Made by a program: the position numbers and the translations under genes. The notes under the pieces are model-generated. The model had not been told where the DNA came from. It did not search any database and saw nothing but the letters and a program-made list of their open reading frames with translations. Below, piece after piece: positions 44,446 to 56,570 of a DNA stretch of 64,000 bases. Position 1 is the stretch's first letter. Every line of letters begins with the position of its first letter. This DNA is from Nematopogon swammerdamellus (taxonomy: Eukaryota > Arthropoda > Insecta > Lepidoptera > Adelidae): the NCBI GenBank assembly GCA_946902875.1, contig OX336342.1, forward strand, positions 16,981,523 to 17,045,522. Reading direction: 5' to 3'.

Positions 44446-46439
44446 TAATTAATAACAGAGTAAACTTAAAAACACCTATATCCTTCCTATTTTTCCCTAT
44501 AAATCTGTAGGAAATCTTTTGTTTCAATTTTTTTCAGTAATTTTTCTTCGCCGGCTTCTCGAAATGCAATAAAATAGCGCCTTAAGGCTTTAGACATGTT
44601 TGCTCCTGGGTGATAAATCACTTCACATTGTTGGCATGCCGTCATTGTAATTCACGAGTCTGGCCGTACACTAGACTTGTTTTTATATTTGATAAATAGA
44701 ATTCCATGGTATCGAATTTCAATACGATACCTTAGTTTCTATAGGACGATACCGTACTATAAATGTTAAAACGTTTACTGCTCTACTACTTCGAAGACAA
44801 CTAAAACAATATTTATTTTCCTTCACAGGCATAATCTTTTTCATTTTGTATAGATTGGTGATACTTTAGATTATTTTATTTGTCAAATGTTAGAACAAGG
44901 TTTTTATAACCAATTGTAAATCTGTGTTAGTCAGTTTATTCTTATAAGTAGTTAAGTTTAGTATTAATTTAATTTATAGTTTTAATGTTAGTATGTTTGT
45001 TTGATTATCTTTATTGAATAAAACTCTGTATGTGATGCATGTATTGAAAATATCACCTGTGCCCTTTGAATTGAACCTACAAACACTTAATTTTAGATAA
45101 ATCATACTTGCGGAGACCTAAAACTTCGAAGCAGTTACTAGAAAGGGTCCAAGTATTTACAGTAAATGGGGACAATAACGTAGAACTTGGAACAGAAGGC
45201 ACTTTACCCTAATATATCAGTACTAAGACATAATGAATAGTCTCAGACGTCAATTCACCAAATAGCCTAGGTTGAAATAACATCCACTTGTCTAGCTCTA
45301 AGGCAAACGTCTTTGTCCCACCCAGACTGACGACTTTTCTGATAGGATTGTTTCGAGGAAAAATTGAAATTTCGCTCAGGTATTTTGGGATTTCTTGCCT
45401 AAACAATTCACGATAATTGAAGAGACGAGCGTTACGATAAGGTTTATTATACAAAATACGTTTGTTAAAATTTTTGATAAAATTTAAACAAACGTATTTC
45501 GTATAGGTAATTCTAACAAAACCATACCATTCAGTTTGGTCATAGAAAACTCTTAAGAGCAGATAATAATGCATACAACTACACACATTTTAAGCTCGTT
45601 GTGCTTAATTTTTACATGATTTTGTTTCTGGTTTTATGATTAACAAAAGATTTCTACTACGTCCCTTGAGACAACACCAAAATCCTACAACTGTTAACAT
45701 TGCTGCGTAAAACCTGAGGGCAATGCCGCTGATGTTCAAGCTAACTTAATTACCTATCTGCAGATGCTTAATATTCATGCGTGCTGAATCGATAGTTCTT
45801 AGTTGCCACATTAGAATACACGGCATCGGCGAATAGTAGACCTTCCGCCAATGCGTCAAAGTCGATTTCATAAAAGCACATAAGGCCATTTCACACGTAC
45901 CCAAGTGATAGATAACGCCTCCGGTGATTACTCACGCTAATGCCTAATGCGGTAACGTATAATTGCTCCGCGTGGTGTACGACGAGCCTTAGAGGCCTTC
46001 TGACTGAACTGCTTCGCTGTTCCTTCATTTATCACTGGCGTGAAAACAAATGATATCCGAGACGGGGTGACACATTATGAGGGCATCGCACCTGTTAATA
46101 TTCCGTGACAACGCTCTTCTGACCCTTATTCTTGCGAACTAGAGAAAACTTTCTGCAAGAACGAGCCGGGCGTCTTTTTGTGTGCAAGTGTGGAAATGTT
46201 GTTGGGTCATTGTAACCATTAAAAGCATTGTGTCTTGTTTTTTTTTATCATTAAGATGTTTTGTTTCACATTTGTATACAGCTCTGTTCAGAAACTGGCG
46301 CCCAACTCTTCCAGGCGCTAAAGTTCAGCGGAGATAGTTTACCAGCATTTTTATATAACCTAACACAGTTTGCTACATCCAGCTGCTGGGTTAATGATGT
46401 CAGTTCATTGCACTATGTGTACGAAGTAGATACAATGTC

Positions 46440-46690
46440 ACAGATGGACGCGCTCTGAGAGTATGAGAATTACATATCATGTAGATGGACGCGCTCTGAG
46501 AGGATGAGAAGTACATACCATTTCAGATGGATGCGCTATGAGAGGATGAGAAATACATACCATTTCAGATGGACGCGCTCTGAGAGGATGAGAAGTACAT
46601 ACTATGTCAGAAGGACGCGCTCTGAGAGGATGAGAAGTAGATACCATGTCAGGTAGACGCGCTCTGCGATGGTGAGAAGTAGGTTTTCTA
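46440..46690 (+). repeat. 42-base minisatellite, six copies
   Basis: Units start near 46444, 46485, 46527, 46569, 46611 and 46653 (ATGGACGCGCTCTGAGAGGA, TGAGAAGTACATACCATTTC). Period 42 (one of 41). On the minus strand the frame stays open (SHPLRARPSEMVCT repeated) only because 42 is a multiple of three; not taken as a gene. Confidence 0.85.
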
Positions 46691-46727
46691 TAGCGAACTA
46701 CGTACCATTTCACCATTTTTTGAAATT

Positions 46728-47062
46728 AGGTTTCCGTACATAAAAAATCTAAGGTCCCTTGAAGTGTAAAAAATTCTAAGTCAACGCAATACCATTATTA
46801 TGTCACATATTTGATCTCGCACACTCATCAATACCTATAGGGTACTTCCCGTTGTTCGCTTCCGCTCATGAAATTTGGCAAAAGTAGGGTCTCATAGCAC
46901 AAATAAAGAAAAATATTCTAAAATCGTTATGTTGTAGTTATATAACATATTGTTTTTTTTTTTTGCTAAAAACGATAATACGTACAAACGTCAAACTTTG
47001 TGTGAGTATAGTGCAAACTCTAAAGGTGCGCGAGTCCGACTCGCACTTGACCGGTTTTTTTA
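46728..47062 (-). mobile_element. Microsatellite-bearing element, diverged
   Basis: AATTAGGTTTCCGTACAT at left; GTGCGCGAGTCCGACTCGCA and CTTGACCGGTTTTTTTAAG at right. The microsatellite is lost. Confidence 0.5.
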
Positions 47063-48159
47063 AGTATTTGCATGTAAACCTAACAAATAATGTAAAGAAA
47101 TCCTTGAAGCGTGTCTCCGTCCGACTAGAATCTGATGTAAAAGTATTCAACGTACACACATGGTATTATATCAACCATGAAAGGTCTTAAATATGTATGT
47201 CTGCTCGTAAAACAAAAGAATAAACTAGACACACACCCATCCTGGGTAGAATAAGAAAACGTAGACCTCCCTGGAGCCGGTAAAATGTCTTAGCGTCATA
47301 AGATACGTGAATTCATAAAATAAAGTCTGCTGTATGTGATATGTAGGACCGTAACTATAACTTTCAGGGTCAATTTTACCCGAGTGAAAGCCATCTTGTT
47401 TCACGAGACATGTCGCAGTCAAGTTTGTTTTCTTCGCAAATTGGACAAGTATATCGGGATTACCCTTGTCGTGGCTCTCGCGGCTACAGATCTAGAAATG
47501 TTGTAAAATGTCAAATGTTGCAAAACTGTGGCCGGTAACCCAAACACTAAGTTGAAAAACGCTGACTTTTACTTCTGCTTTTTACTCTCTAATTGAGAGG
47601 CTTTTATTCGCTAATTGGGTGAACTTAATAGTGCCGCGCTTAATTTTTTACAAGAGCAAGACTTTAAAACTCGCCTTTTCTCTAACTTGTTACATAAATT
47701 AAAGATACATTTAAATTTAAAATAGTCAGGGCTTTACTTGCCGGTCGCTCTGGAGCAATTAATTATGAATCAATGAATTAGAATAGAAATTAATTCGGAC
47801 TTAAAAAAACTTTATTTAATTAGGGCAAATCTTGGATTGATAAAAATCATATTATGTGAGTTTATTGCGTATGTAGACATTAAGAAAATCAGCCTAGGTC
47901 TTGCCTCCTTCATATGTGATAGTAGGTTCAAATATGTTGAGTTGGTGTTGACCCACGTCAGGAATTTTTTAAATTGTAAATTTAATAAAACATGTATTTT
48001 CGTCTTGAAATGAATTCCAAATCCATGTGTAAGATCCGTCACAATTGGTACTTTGACCAAAAATCCTCTTTAAAAGAATATAAATACATCCAGTAGATTG
48101 AAAAGTTATGTATAAAACTTTGATGATGAAACAGTAAATCATTGAATTTTTATAATGTT

Positions 48160-48345
48160 TTTATGGAAAGCGCGACATCATGTGTTACGAGTAGGTGTCT
48201 AACGATGCCCATGGATATTCTGTGATGCAGGGGGGCTGCGAATGACATGCCGGCTTGACAGGAGCCTTTTCACGCCCCCGTTTAAAAACAATAGGCTGTA
48301 CTTTGGAAGAAATCGATGGGCAGGGAGGGCATATTAAGTAGTTAA
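48160..48345 (-). mobile_element. LINE 3' fragment (family 'KLWNALP')
   Basis: Minus-strand 3' end: TTTTTATGGAAAGCGCGACA at left, AACGATGCCCATGGATATTC, GACATGCCGGCTTGACAGG, then diverged coding remnant. Strongly decayed. Confidence 0.55.
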
Positions 48346-50274
48346 TACAATATTTGACAAAAATTTCACGGAAAACCACTTTTGAACAGAAACAGTCAAA
48401 ATATACAATTTCACCTGCCACCTTCAAGTGGTTCTTTCCTCCGTAGTCGTGACAGCTCTTTCTTTTTCGTCGTCTATTTTTTCTTCGCTGTCTACGAAAT
48501 GAGGATGAACAGTTATGAAAGAATTTGTGTTTAAAATTGTCTCAGGTGTTTGGTGTCCATTTCCACGTTAATATTTCATCATTTCACCAGTTTATCATCA
48601 TCTTTTCGGCTTTTCCTACAGCCTTTCCAATTTGGGCGAAAGATTCTTAGAGAAACTCTAGAGAAACTAAATTAATTATTTCATTCCTTCCCCGTTTTCC
48701 CTTTTAATTTATTTTTTAGTTTAGTTTTAAGTCCACTTTTAGGTTATTTAGAACTTCGTGTGATTATTGATAATTGAACAACGCTCAGTAGTAAGATATT
48801 TGCTACATAGTTTTTATAGTATAACCATAATTAAACGATACGTTTCCTTCGTACACAATTTGCATACATCTCTAAGAGATACGCCAGTGTTCGTTGATTT
48901 ATATTGCGCAGTCGTATTTTTTCCGCGACTCGCACAATATATCCCTCGTTCCTCAGTTCCTGGCAGAAATATCTTGATCATACATAGCGATGGCTTACAG
49001 GCATAACCCACGGAGACCAAATTTTACAGTAATGAAATAAATCTAAATATTTTGTGGTTTTCGTCTTGTTTGATTGCTTTTAATAGTTTTAATTAAAAAT
49101 AATTCAAAATAAATATAATTATTTTGACAGCCGTTGTGTGGCTTGCGCCTACATAACAATACTACTCTATGGCTTGCGCTGAATGTTTTAACACTCCAAG
49201 CCACTCGCTTGGAGAAGTGATTTATTGCAACTATTTAAATTATTAAATTCATTAGACCGTGGGTTGCGTGTTTTTGCAAACACATAAAGTTTTTAATTTG
49301 ATTTTTTTCTGCATACTTTAACTCGATTTCACATTTTTTGTGGCTTACGAGGTATTGCCTGTAAGCCATCGATAGGCTATATATATAACCTTCCCGAGAT
49401 ATACCAGATTCTGTTAGTGAAAACTGTATACAAATCATTTCAGCCTTTTTCGAGTTTATCCATTACATACAGACACACTTTGTGCTTTATAATAGCGAGA
49501 TGTGTACGACGATCGTTACTTGGCAAAAGACACTTTTGAAGCCAAACGTTACGGGAACAAAATTGCCTCCACAAATCCGGCACGTCGTCGTACTGTACTT
49601 AACTTACGGGACCTAACTAGTAACGTGGGTGATATAATGTGCCCGAGAGCTACTACGTAGATCGTACCAGGACTCTCGCGGAACGCAAGGAAGCCCCACA
49701 TAACACACACTCCATTCGCCTCATGAAATCTCCGAACACAAAGTACGCCCAAGTACCTACCTATTCCTGGAAAATGTGGAAAATGGGCGAAACGACAAGA
49801 CGATAAAATTGTGAAATTGCTAGGCGAAGCGTGAGCCGGTAGATTGTTCGTGGAGCACTCGCGACCAGCCTGATTTGTGACGAGCGAACGAGGGCGAAAG
49901 TCGATAACTTTAATAAATTCCGACCGGAGCCCTCAGCGCCCTGAGCCTAGAGAGTGTTTGTAGCTACCAACTGCGACACGGTTACAAATTGAAGAATTCT
50001 GCATAATTTACACGTTTTTTGGACATTTGTACGCCTGATAAAATTTACAATCAGATTTAGATTCAGATTCAGATATTTATTTCCCCAAAAAGAACACACA
50101 ACATTACCAATATTTCCCTGAGTATTCAGTATGGTTTGTCATAATTTTTTTTTTGTCATGTCCCGTTCAGCAATGCAATCTATAAGGAAGAACCAGGTAA
50201 GAAACTTATAGAGCTTTTTTTAAAGATATAACTTACATACCTACTAAGTTTTCGTTATGTTAAAATATATAACA

Positions 50275-51617
50275 CTAGCTTTTGCCCGCGGCTTCGCTCG
50301 CGTGAAATTCGTATTTCAAAGGAAGAACTAAGGGCGAGCTGGATTCAGGTTCTTAAACGATAAACCGTCTCGAAGAAAGTGAGTAACTTTTTGAGGCCGA
50401 AGGCGGAATTGCGTTCAGGAAGACGATAAACCTTCTCGAAGACAGTAAGTAACTATGGGCGAGGCCGAAGGCCGAGCTGCGTTCAGGATAAGGGTAACCT
50501 TTTCGAAGAAAGTAAGTAACAGAGGGCGAGGCCGAAGGCCGAGCTGCGTTCAGGAAAACGATAAACCTTCTCGAAGACAGTAAGTAACTATGGGCGAGGC
50601 CGAAAACCGAGCTGCGTTCAGGATGAAGGTAACCTTTTCGAAGAAAGTAAGTAACAGAGGGCGAGGCCGAAGGCCGAGCTGCGTTCAGGAAAACGATAAA
50701 CCTTCTCGAAGACAGTAAGTAACTATGGGCGAGGCCGAAGGCCGAGCTGCGTTCAGGAAGAGGATACACTTTTCAAAGAAAGTAAGTAACAGAGGGCGAG
50801 GCCGAAGGCCGAGCTGCGTTCAGGAATACCATAAAACTTCTCGAAGAAAGTATGTAACAAAGGGCGAGGCCGAAGGCCGAGCTGCGTTCAGGAAGACGAT
50901 AAACCTTCTAGAAGACAGTAAGTAACTATGGGCGAGGCCGAAGGCCGAGCTGCGTTCAGTAAGAAGATAACCTTTCCGAAAAAAGTAACAGAGGGCGAGG
51001 CAGAAGGCCGAGCTGCGTTCAGGAAGACCATAAACCTTCTCGGAGAAAGTAAGTTACAGAGGGCGAGGCCGAAGGCCGAGCTGCGTTTAGGAAGACGATA
51101 AACCTTTTCGAAGACAGTAAGTAACTATGGGCGAGGCCGAAGGCCGAGCTGCGTTCAGGAAGAGGATAAACCATCTTTAAGAAAGAAAGTAACAAAGGGC
51201 GAGGCCGAAGGCCGAGCTTCGTTCAGAAAGAGGATAACCTTTTCGAAGAATGTAAGTAACAGTGAGCGAGTCCGAAGGCCGAGCTGCGTTCAGGAAGACC
51301 ATAAATCTTCTTGAAGAAAGTAACTTCTTTGTTACTTACTTTCTTCGAAAATGTTTATCTTGTTCCTGAACACATCTCGGCCTTCGGTCTCGCCCATAGT
51401 TACTTACTGTCTTCGAGAAGGTTTATCCTCTTCCTGAACGCAGCTCGGCCTTCGGCCTCGCCCTTTGATACTTGGTTTCTTCGAGAAGGTTTAGGATCTT
51501 CCTGAACGCAGCTCGGCCTTCGGCCTCGCCTTTTGTTACTTACTTTCTTCGAGAAGGTTTATCGTCTTCCTGAACGCAACTCATTCACAAACTTTCGCGT
51601 TTATAATATTAGTAGGA
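50275..51617 (-). mobile_element. Non-autonomous Helitron made almost wholly of minisatellite
   Basis: In minus sense: A, then TCCTACTAATATTATAAACG (from 51617), about four units in one orientation, a flip near 51324, about fifteen units in the other orientation, and the 3' hairpin CGAAGCCGCGGGCAAAAG CTAG ending at 50275, followed by T. Flanks are A and T as expected for Helitron insertion. No ORF with Helitron functions. Confidence 0.75.
50330..51580. repeat. Minisatellite of Helitron 3
   Basis: About nineteen units of 66-70 bases, GAGGCCGAAGGCCGAGCTGC type to about 51310 and its complement from about 51330. The turn reads AGAAAGTAACTTCTTTGTTACTTACTTTCT. Some units alternate between CAGTAAGTAACTATG and AGTAAGTAACAGAGG ends, giving a two-unit higher-order period. 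Confidence 0.85.
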
Positions 51618-51935
51618 TGTATTTTGGGTAGGTTCGGAGTGAGGCCTGATTTTAGAAATTATTCCCAATTATCGGATGCATGCAAGTAAATCCGAAAGCA
51701 ACAACTAACAATATATAAATTTTTGAAATGTGTTAATTAAGCCCTTTCATTTGATCCCAAAGACGACATCATTAAAAAAAATTTTTTTAGGTCATGACTT
51801 TATGTCCTTTAGAGGACGCCATATACAATTTTAAGGGACGTCACATAGTCTCTATCCAGCGTCAAGACGCATCCAACGATACCTCATTTGTCAAATTATG
51901 ATAAGTAGTTTCGAAGTTATGTATGAGGGAACAGA

Positions 51936-52196
51936 TGAACATACATACATACATACATACATACATACATACATACATACATACATACATACATACATAC
52001 ATACATACATACATACATACATACATACATACATACATACATACATACATACATACATACATACATACATACATACATACATACATACATACATACATAC
52101 ATACATACATACATACATACATACATACATACATACATACATACATACATACATACATACATACATACATACATACATACATACATACATACATAC
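51936..52196 (+). repeat. Pure (ATAC)n microsatellite, about 65 units
   Basis: About 260 bases of uninterrupted CATA/ATAC. Flanks (GCATCCAACGATACCTC and ATTTTCGCTTCGCCGTAGTC) look like a dispersed element in which this tract expanded. Uninterrupted length implies high mutability or possible assembly uncertainty. Confidence 0.95.
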
Positions 52197-52464
52197 CGGT
52201 CAAACACATAACTCTCATTTTCGCTTCGCCGTAGTCGGGTAAAAATAAGAATCTTTTCGCTAATAGTGCGCGCATACTACACTACGTACAATATAATAAA
52301 CATACGATCAAATAACTTAAATCAAATAGGAACTCCAGTTAAGTAAATATCCGCTAGCATCGACTTGCAACAACACATTTACCTAAAATTTGTTTGGTTT
52401 GCACCTAAAATTAATCACATAGATACCTAATGAAGTAAACCTCAGGCTCGAGACAATGCATACA

Positions 52465-52881
52465 CACACCGCGCTCGGCCAGACCGCACCCCGCGCCGTG
52501 CGCGCGCCCGCGCCTCCGCCTCCGCCGCCAGCCTCCGCTAGCTAGCCGCCACAAACCGCCGCCGCCGCGCCGCGCCGCTTTTAATTCGATTCGATTTGTA
52601 TGGGAGCCACATCTTAGCGTAGCCGGAAGTGAATTTTAGTTAGCCTATCCTGTGTCCCGTATAGTAAAATGGGATTGTACTAAGTTTCATCAAATTCGGA
52701 TGATGGCTTAAGGAGTTATGGAGGAACATACATACATACATACATACATACATACAGAAAAGATTTCTAAAAATCGTCAATTTAGCTTTAGTATCATACA
52801 TAGAGACTACAAACTCAATATTTCCTAAAACAAAGTAACTTACTCCATGACCACCCCTTACAGATTTATTATTAGTATTGA
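52465..52881 (-). mobile_element. Helitron 5' half with GC-rich block
   Basis: Minus sense: A, TCAATACTAATAATAAATC at 52881, (TGTA)n, GTAGCCGGAAGTG complement, then a GC-rich block (52465-52580) like that in the 23262 element. No 3' hairpin/CTAG found on the left. Confidence 0.6.
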
Positions 52882-54034
52882 TACTATATCAGAATCTAAG
52901 CAAAAAAATTATAATTTATGTCAAGATATACCCATAAAAGAAGATAATAAAATACAAAACAAAGAACATAGGGTTCAGTCAAGTTATTAATGAAATTTTA
53001 GTTTATGCATATATAAACAATTTGAATTATCAAAGTCAGCACAATTTTTATTTACAGTAAGAAACAAATTCACTTAACTTATAAAATGGATTGTCTAAGA
53101 GAAATATTTTCAGCTGACTGTGGAACACATTGTCACTATTTATTTATTTTATTGTATCAGGAACATTTTCGTACAATTTGGGTCCAATCACGTCAGGGTC
53201 TTTTTCAGCCATCGCCGATTTGTGCGCAACAGATTTTAAGCGCTCTGAGTTACGTGTGTTATAATCTGGCGTATATTCGATTTTACAAGATAACTGTAGG
53301 TATTTAGGCAGTAGGCAGTAGTAGGTAGGCAGATGGTCAATTTTAATTAGGTTTGTTTAGATGGTTTTTATTCAGCCCAATGTTTTTTTTTTCACAGCAT
53401 GAAAAACGAAATACGAGAACGCTCTGCAAAATGGTATCCTCAAATCGCGGAGGTAGAATTTTTGGACGCACATTAAAATACATTTCTACGTATATCAAAT
53501 TGTATTATATTTCGCTATATCCTTATTTAACGAAATACGCATGCGCCAAAAGGGAATCCTGAAACCTTTGATGTATAATGTTTCATGAAGCAAGGGGTAA
53601 CTATACCGCAAATACTGCTTCACTTTTATAACTGTAAAATCAAATGACACCCTGTATAATACTGGGTGATTCAGGTTGTTTTACAGCACATAAATTTCTC
53701 AGCTCGTAAATTTGATGGCCATACATTCCATCGGTGTGGGCCGGCCCTTATTACCGGCCCGGTGAGCACCCGGCAGTATCTACGCTCTAGTGTGGACGAG
53801 GTTTTAGGTAAGTAAGATAGGAAGAAGTATCCAGGCGACCTTTTCCTTAGAAATCTGTCTCGAGGGACGGATATTTATACTTACGTTTACTTCTGTTGAC
53901 AGAGCTGTTTCGACGTTAATATCCGTATAATAATATTATATATAGATACATTACTACTTGTACGTACACTTATATTATAACGTCGCGGTGCGTCGCCCAT
54001 AATACTTTATACTTATAAGAAAAAATAATCAGTG

Positions 54035-54355
54035 TATCGTGTGAGGGCGGTACTTAAAAAGAATAGCCCCATTGCATCTCTCCCCATGCATGTCGTGAAA
54101 GGCGACTAAGAGATAAGGACAAGATTCCGTGCTAAAAGGCGACAGGCTAGGCACCTCTTACCTTGGCGCGGTCCTTCCACCGAGTCATGCAGCAGGTTGA
54201 TCTTCGTGCCTTACTTTCTGCTTGATAGTTATCTTGTCCGAATACTTACTGAACGTGGTGGTCGGTAATTGTGCTGTAATTTACAAGAGTACCTGCAACA
54301 CAACTCAGATTACTCTGATTACCCCGATTGTCGGGATACAGCGTATGGTATGTAC
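54035..54355 (+). mobile_element. Family E element
   Basis: Nearly the full unit: AGAATAGCCCCATTGCATCT, CGACAGGCTAGGCACCTCTT, GTGGTCGGTAATTGTGCTG, ACCCCGATTGTCGGGATAC. Confidence 0.6.
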
Positions 54356-54738
54356 ATATGTAAATCAGAGAAAGAAATATAACAAAAAGTGCTGCATGAA
54401 ATTCATACAAAACGCTATATTTATTACAGAATCGTAATAAATTACGCACTGTGTAAACAATAAATAAAGCCTAACAAAGTCCTTTGATTCGAATCGGAGA
54501 TGAAAAGTATTCAGAAACTGTTATGTGCGTGGGCGTTTTCTGAGTTCAGGCTCTAAATTCCAGATTATATTAACTGGAAAGATCGGAGCTTATTAAATTT
54601 GCACGATTGAGTTCCTACAAATTGATTACAGTTAAAAGTAAACAAATTTAAATTTCAGTGACAGAATTAAGAAACAAAAAGCTAAGTCTGGTGTCGGTTG
54701 ATCTTTTTGAAAATCTTTCTTCGAAATTTAAGACGGAA

Positions 54739-55109
54739 CGGAAGTTAACTTTCTCCATACAAAATCGTCTTTCGGCATTTATGTTTTCTATCCCCCTAAA
54801 CCTTATCCGATTTTTACAATTCTTTTTTTGATGTAATAAGGACAATCGAATCTACGTTCCGTTTATTTCTTGAATATCTAAAGTGATGACTCAATAAAGC
54901 TTAATGAACTTCATGGCATGAAAACAAATTTTTTTTTTCGGCCAAAATAAATTTTTTTAGCTCCGGTGTTGCAGGTATATTTCATCTAAACAAAAAAATG
55001 ACAGGAACGTAGATTGGACTGTCCTTAAGACATGAAAAATCGGATAAGGTAGGGGGCTAGAAAACATAAATGCCGAAATACGATTTTGTATGGAGAAAGT
55101 TAACTTCCG
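54739..55109. mobile_element. Foldback/MITE-like element with about 110-base inverted arms
   Basis: Left arm 54739-54860 (CGGAAGTTAACTTTCTCCAT, CATTTATGTTTTCT, GAATCTACGTTCC) and right arm 55004-55109 (GGAACGTAGATTGGACTGTC, AGAAAACATAAATG, ATGGAGAAAGTTAACTTCCG), with a 143-base spacer. Arms are roughly 85-90 percent complementary with a few indels. No ORF. Confidence 0.75.
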
Positions 55110-55291
55110 TCTCGCTTTAGTACCGTACGCCGCCGCTGGAAGCTTGCCCAAAATCGCGACCTGTACCAAACCCTGTCAAATGCGTTGGCAATATCAAGGG
55201 ATGACCAAGGTGACACCATGACCTTTTAGCGATTCCCCCAAAGTTGAGTCATGTACGCTAGGAGACCACCCGCGGATCGCTGATGAGGTTA

Positions 55292-55502
55292 CAGTTGCTT
55301 TCACGAGTCATGAGCACAGATGGGCAGTGGACTAACATTGCACGCAAGTGTATAGTAGTCGAACGACGCGTGTGAGCCCAAATAGGCGACGAGCGTCGAC
55401 TGACGAACCAATCGCGTGAAGCGTGTCGGCGCCGTGTCGTCGACGTCACATCCCGTCAAACCGACCAATGAAAAGTGTGCTCATGACTCGTGAAAGCAAC
55501 TG
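55292..55502. mobile_element. MITE, 27-base TIRs and TA target duplication
   Basis: Perfect TIRs starting CAGTTGCTTTCACGAGTCAT (55292-55318 and complement 55476-55502), flanked by TA on both sides (55290-55291, 55503-55504). 211 bases, CpG-rich core. TA duplication fits the Tc1/mariner superfamily. Confidence 0.75.
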
Positions 55503-55574
55503 TACTCGTATTCGTCTGCAGGTGCATCATCAGATAAGGTAATTCAAATTTTACACAGTAATATTCGAATTGCA

Positions 55575-55872
55575 CATCAGTGCATGGGTAAGCAGAGTAA
55601 TCGGTGTTGTGCTACAAGTACATTACATTGATCAATTACAGCACAACACCGCCCACTACGTTTAGCAAAGTATTCGAACAAGATAATTCTCAAGTAGCAA
55701 GTGAGGCACAAAGCCCCACCTACTACCCGACTCGGTGGAAGAACCGTGTCAAGGTGAGAGGTGGATATCCTATCACCCTTTAGCACGGCATCTCGTCTGT
55801 ATCCCTTAATTGCGTTTTACGACATGCTTGTGGAGAGATGCAGTGGGGTTATTATTTGGCTCCACACGGTCA
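55575..55872 (-). mobile_element. Family E element
   Basis: Inverted copy: GTAAGCAGAGTAATCGGTGT, stem GGTGTTGTGC/GCACAACACC, GACTCGGTGGAAGAACCG, CTTGTGGAGAGATGCAGTGG. Confidence 0.6.
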
Positions 55873-56399
55873 TAGTAAAATGAGACCGTAATATAATCAT
55901 ATAATCATGATCATGATGATGAACATGAAAAAAAAAATCATTATGGAGATGCGTCAGAGGTGTGTCAGGTCAGGACCTTGGCTCATGGAGAACCGTCGTC
56001 GTCTCTGTCTACCTCGTTGGAAGACCATGACTTGAAACGTGTTTTAATATTTACACCATGTTGGCTTCGCCGCGAAACGTTCCAAAAATAATATTAATTG
56101 GTGATGTAAAAAAATTTGTTCACAGTAAACGTGAAGTTTTTGATCGCGGATTGCGATCTCTTATATTTAGATAGTGTTTTATGTTTTCGATCGTTTTCGC
56201 GAGTTTAGTGAAATATGATCCGCGCCTTAGAACTTTTCCATTAGGAGTTGGCGAATACTTGCGAGCATATCGCATCCTCGACGTATTGTTCCTTTCTTTG
56301 CTCAATATGGAGGTGGATGAATGAAATGTTTGGATACCAGACTGGAAAGTAATTTAGGATAAAATATTCATTAGGTACTTTCAGATGAGAAGAAATAAC

Positions 56400-56570
56400 T
56401 ATGGAGCAGCAAGCAAGACACGAAGACTTACCTGCCTAACATTACACGGTGGAAGAACCGTGCCAAGGTGAGAGGTGACTTTACGGTCGCCCTTTTGCAC
56501 GGCATCTTGTCCTTATATCTTTGTAGCCTTTTACGACGTGCACGGAGAGAGATGCAGCGGAGCTCTTTTT
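56400..56570 (-). mobile_element. Family E element, partial
   Basis: Inverted partial copy: CACGGTGGAAGAACCGTGCC, TTTTGCACGGCATCTTGTCC, GCACGGAGAGAGATGCAGCG. Confidence 0.55.

Noticed and set aside
45209..45586. 125-codon minus-strand ORF
   Set aside because: No recognisable motif, no splice or promoter context, composition like intronic DNA. Possible decayed coding sequence but not supported.
50353..50769. 138-residue repeat protein (LSSRRFIVFLNAARPSASP...)
   Set aside because: The frame comes from the Helitron minisatellite; units shift frame elsewhere and the same peptides arise in all three arrays.
51862..52275. Open frames of MYVC or HTYI repeats
   Set aside because: Translation of a pure (ATAC)n microsatellite, open in several frames on both strands.
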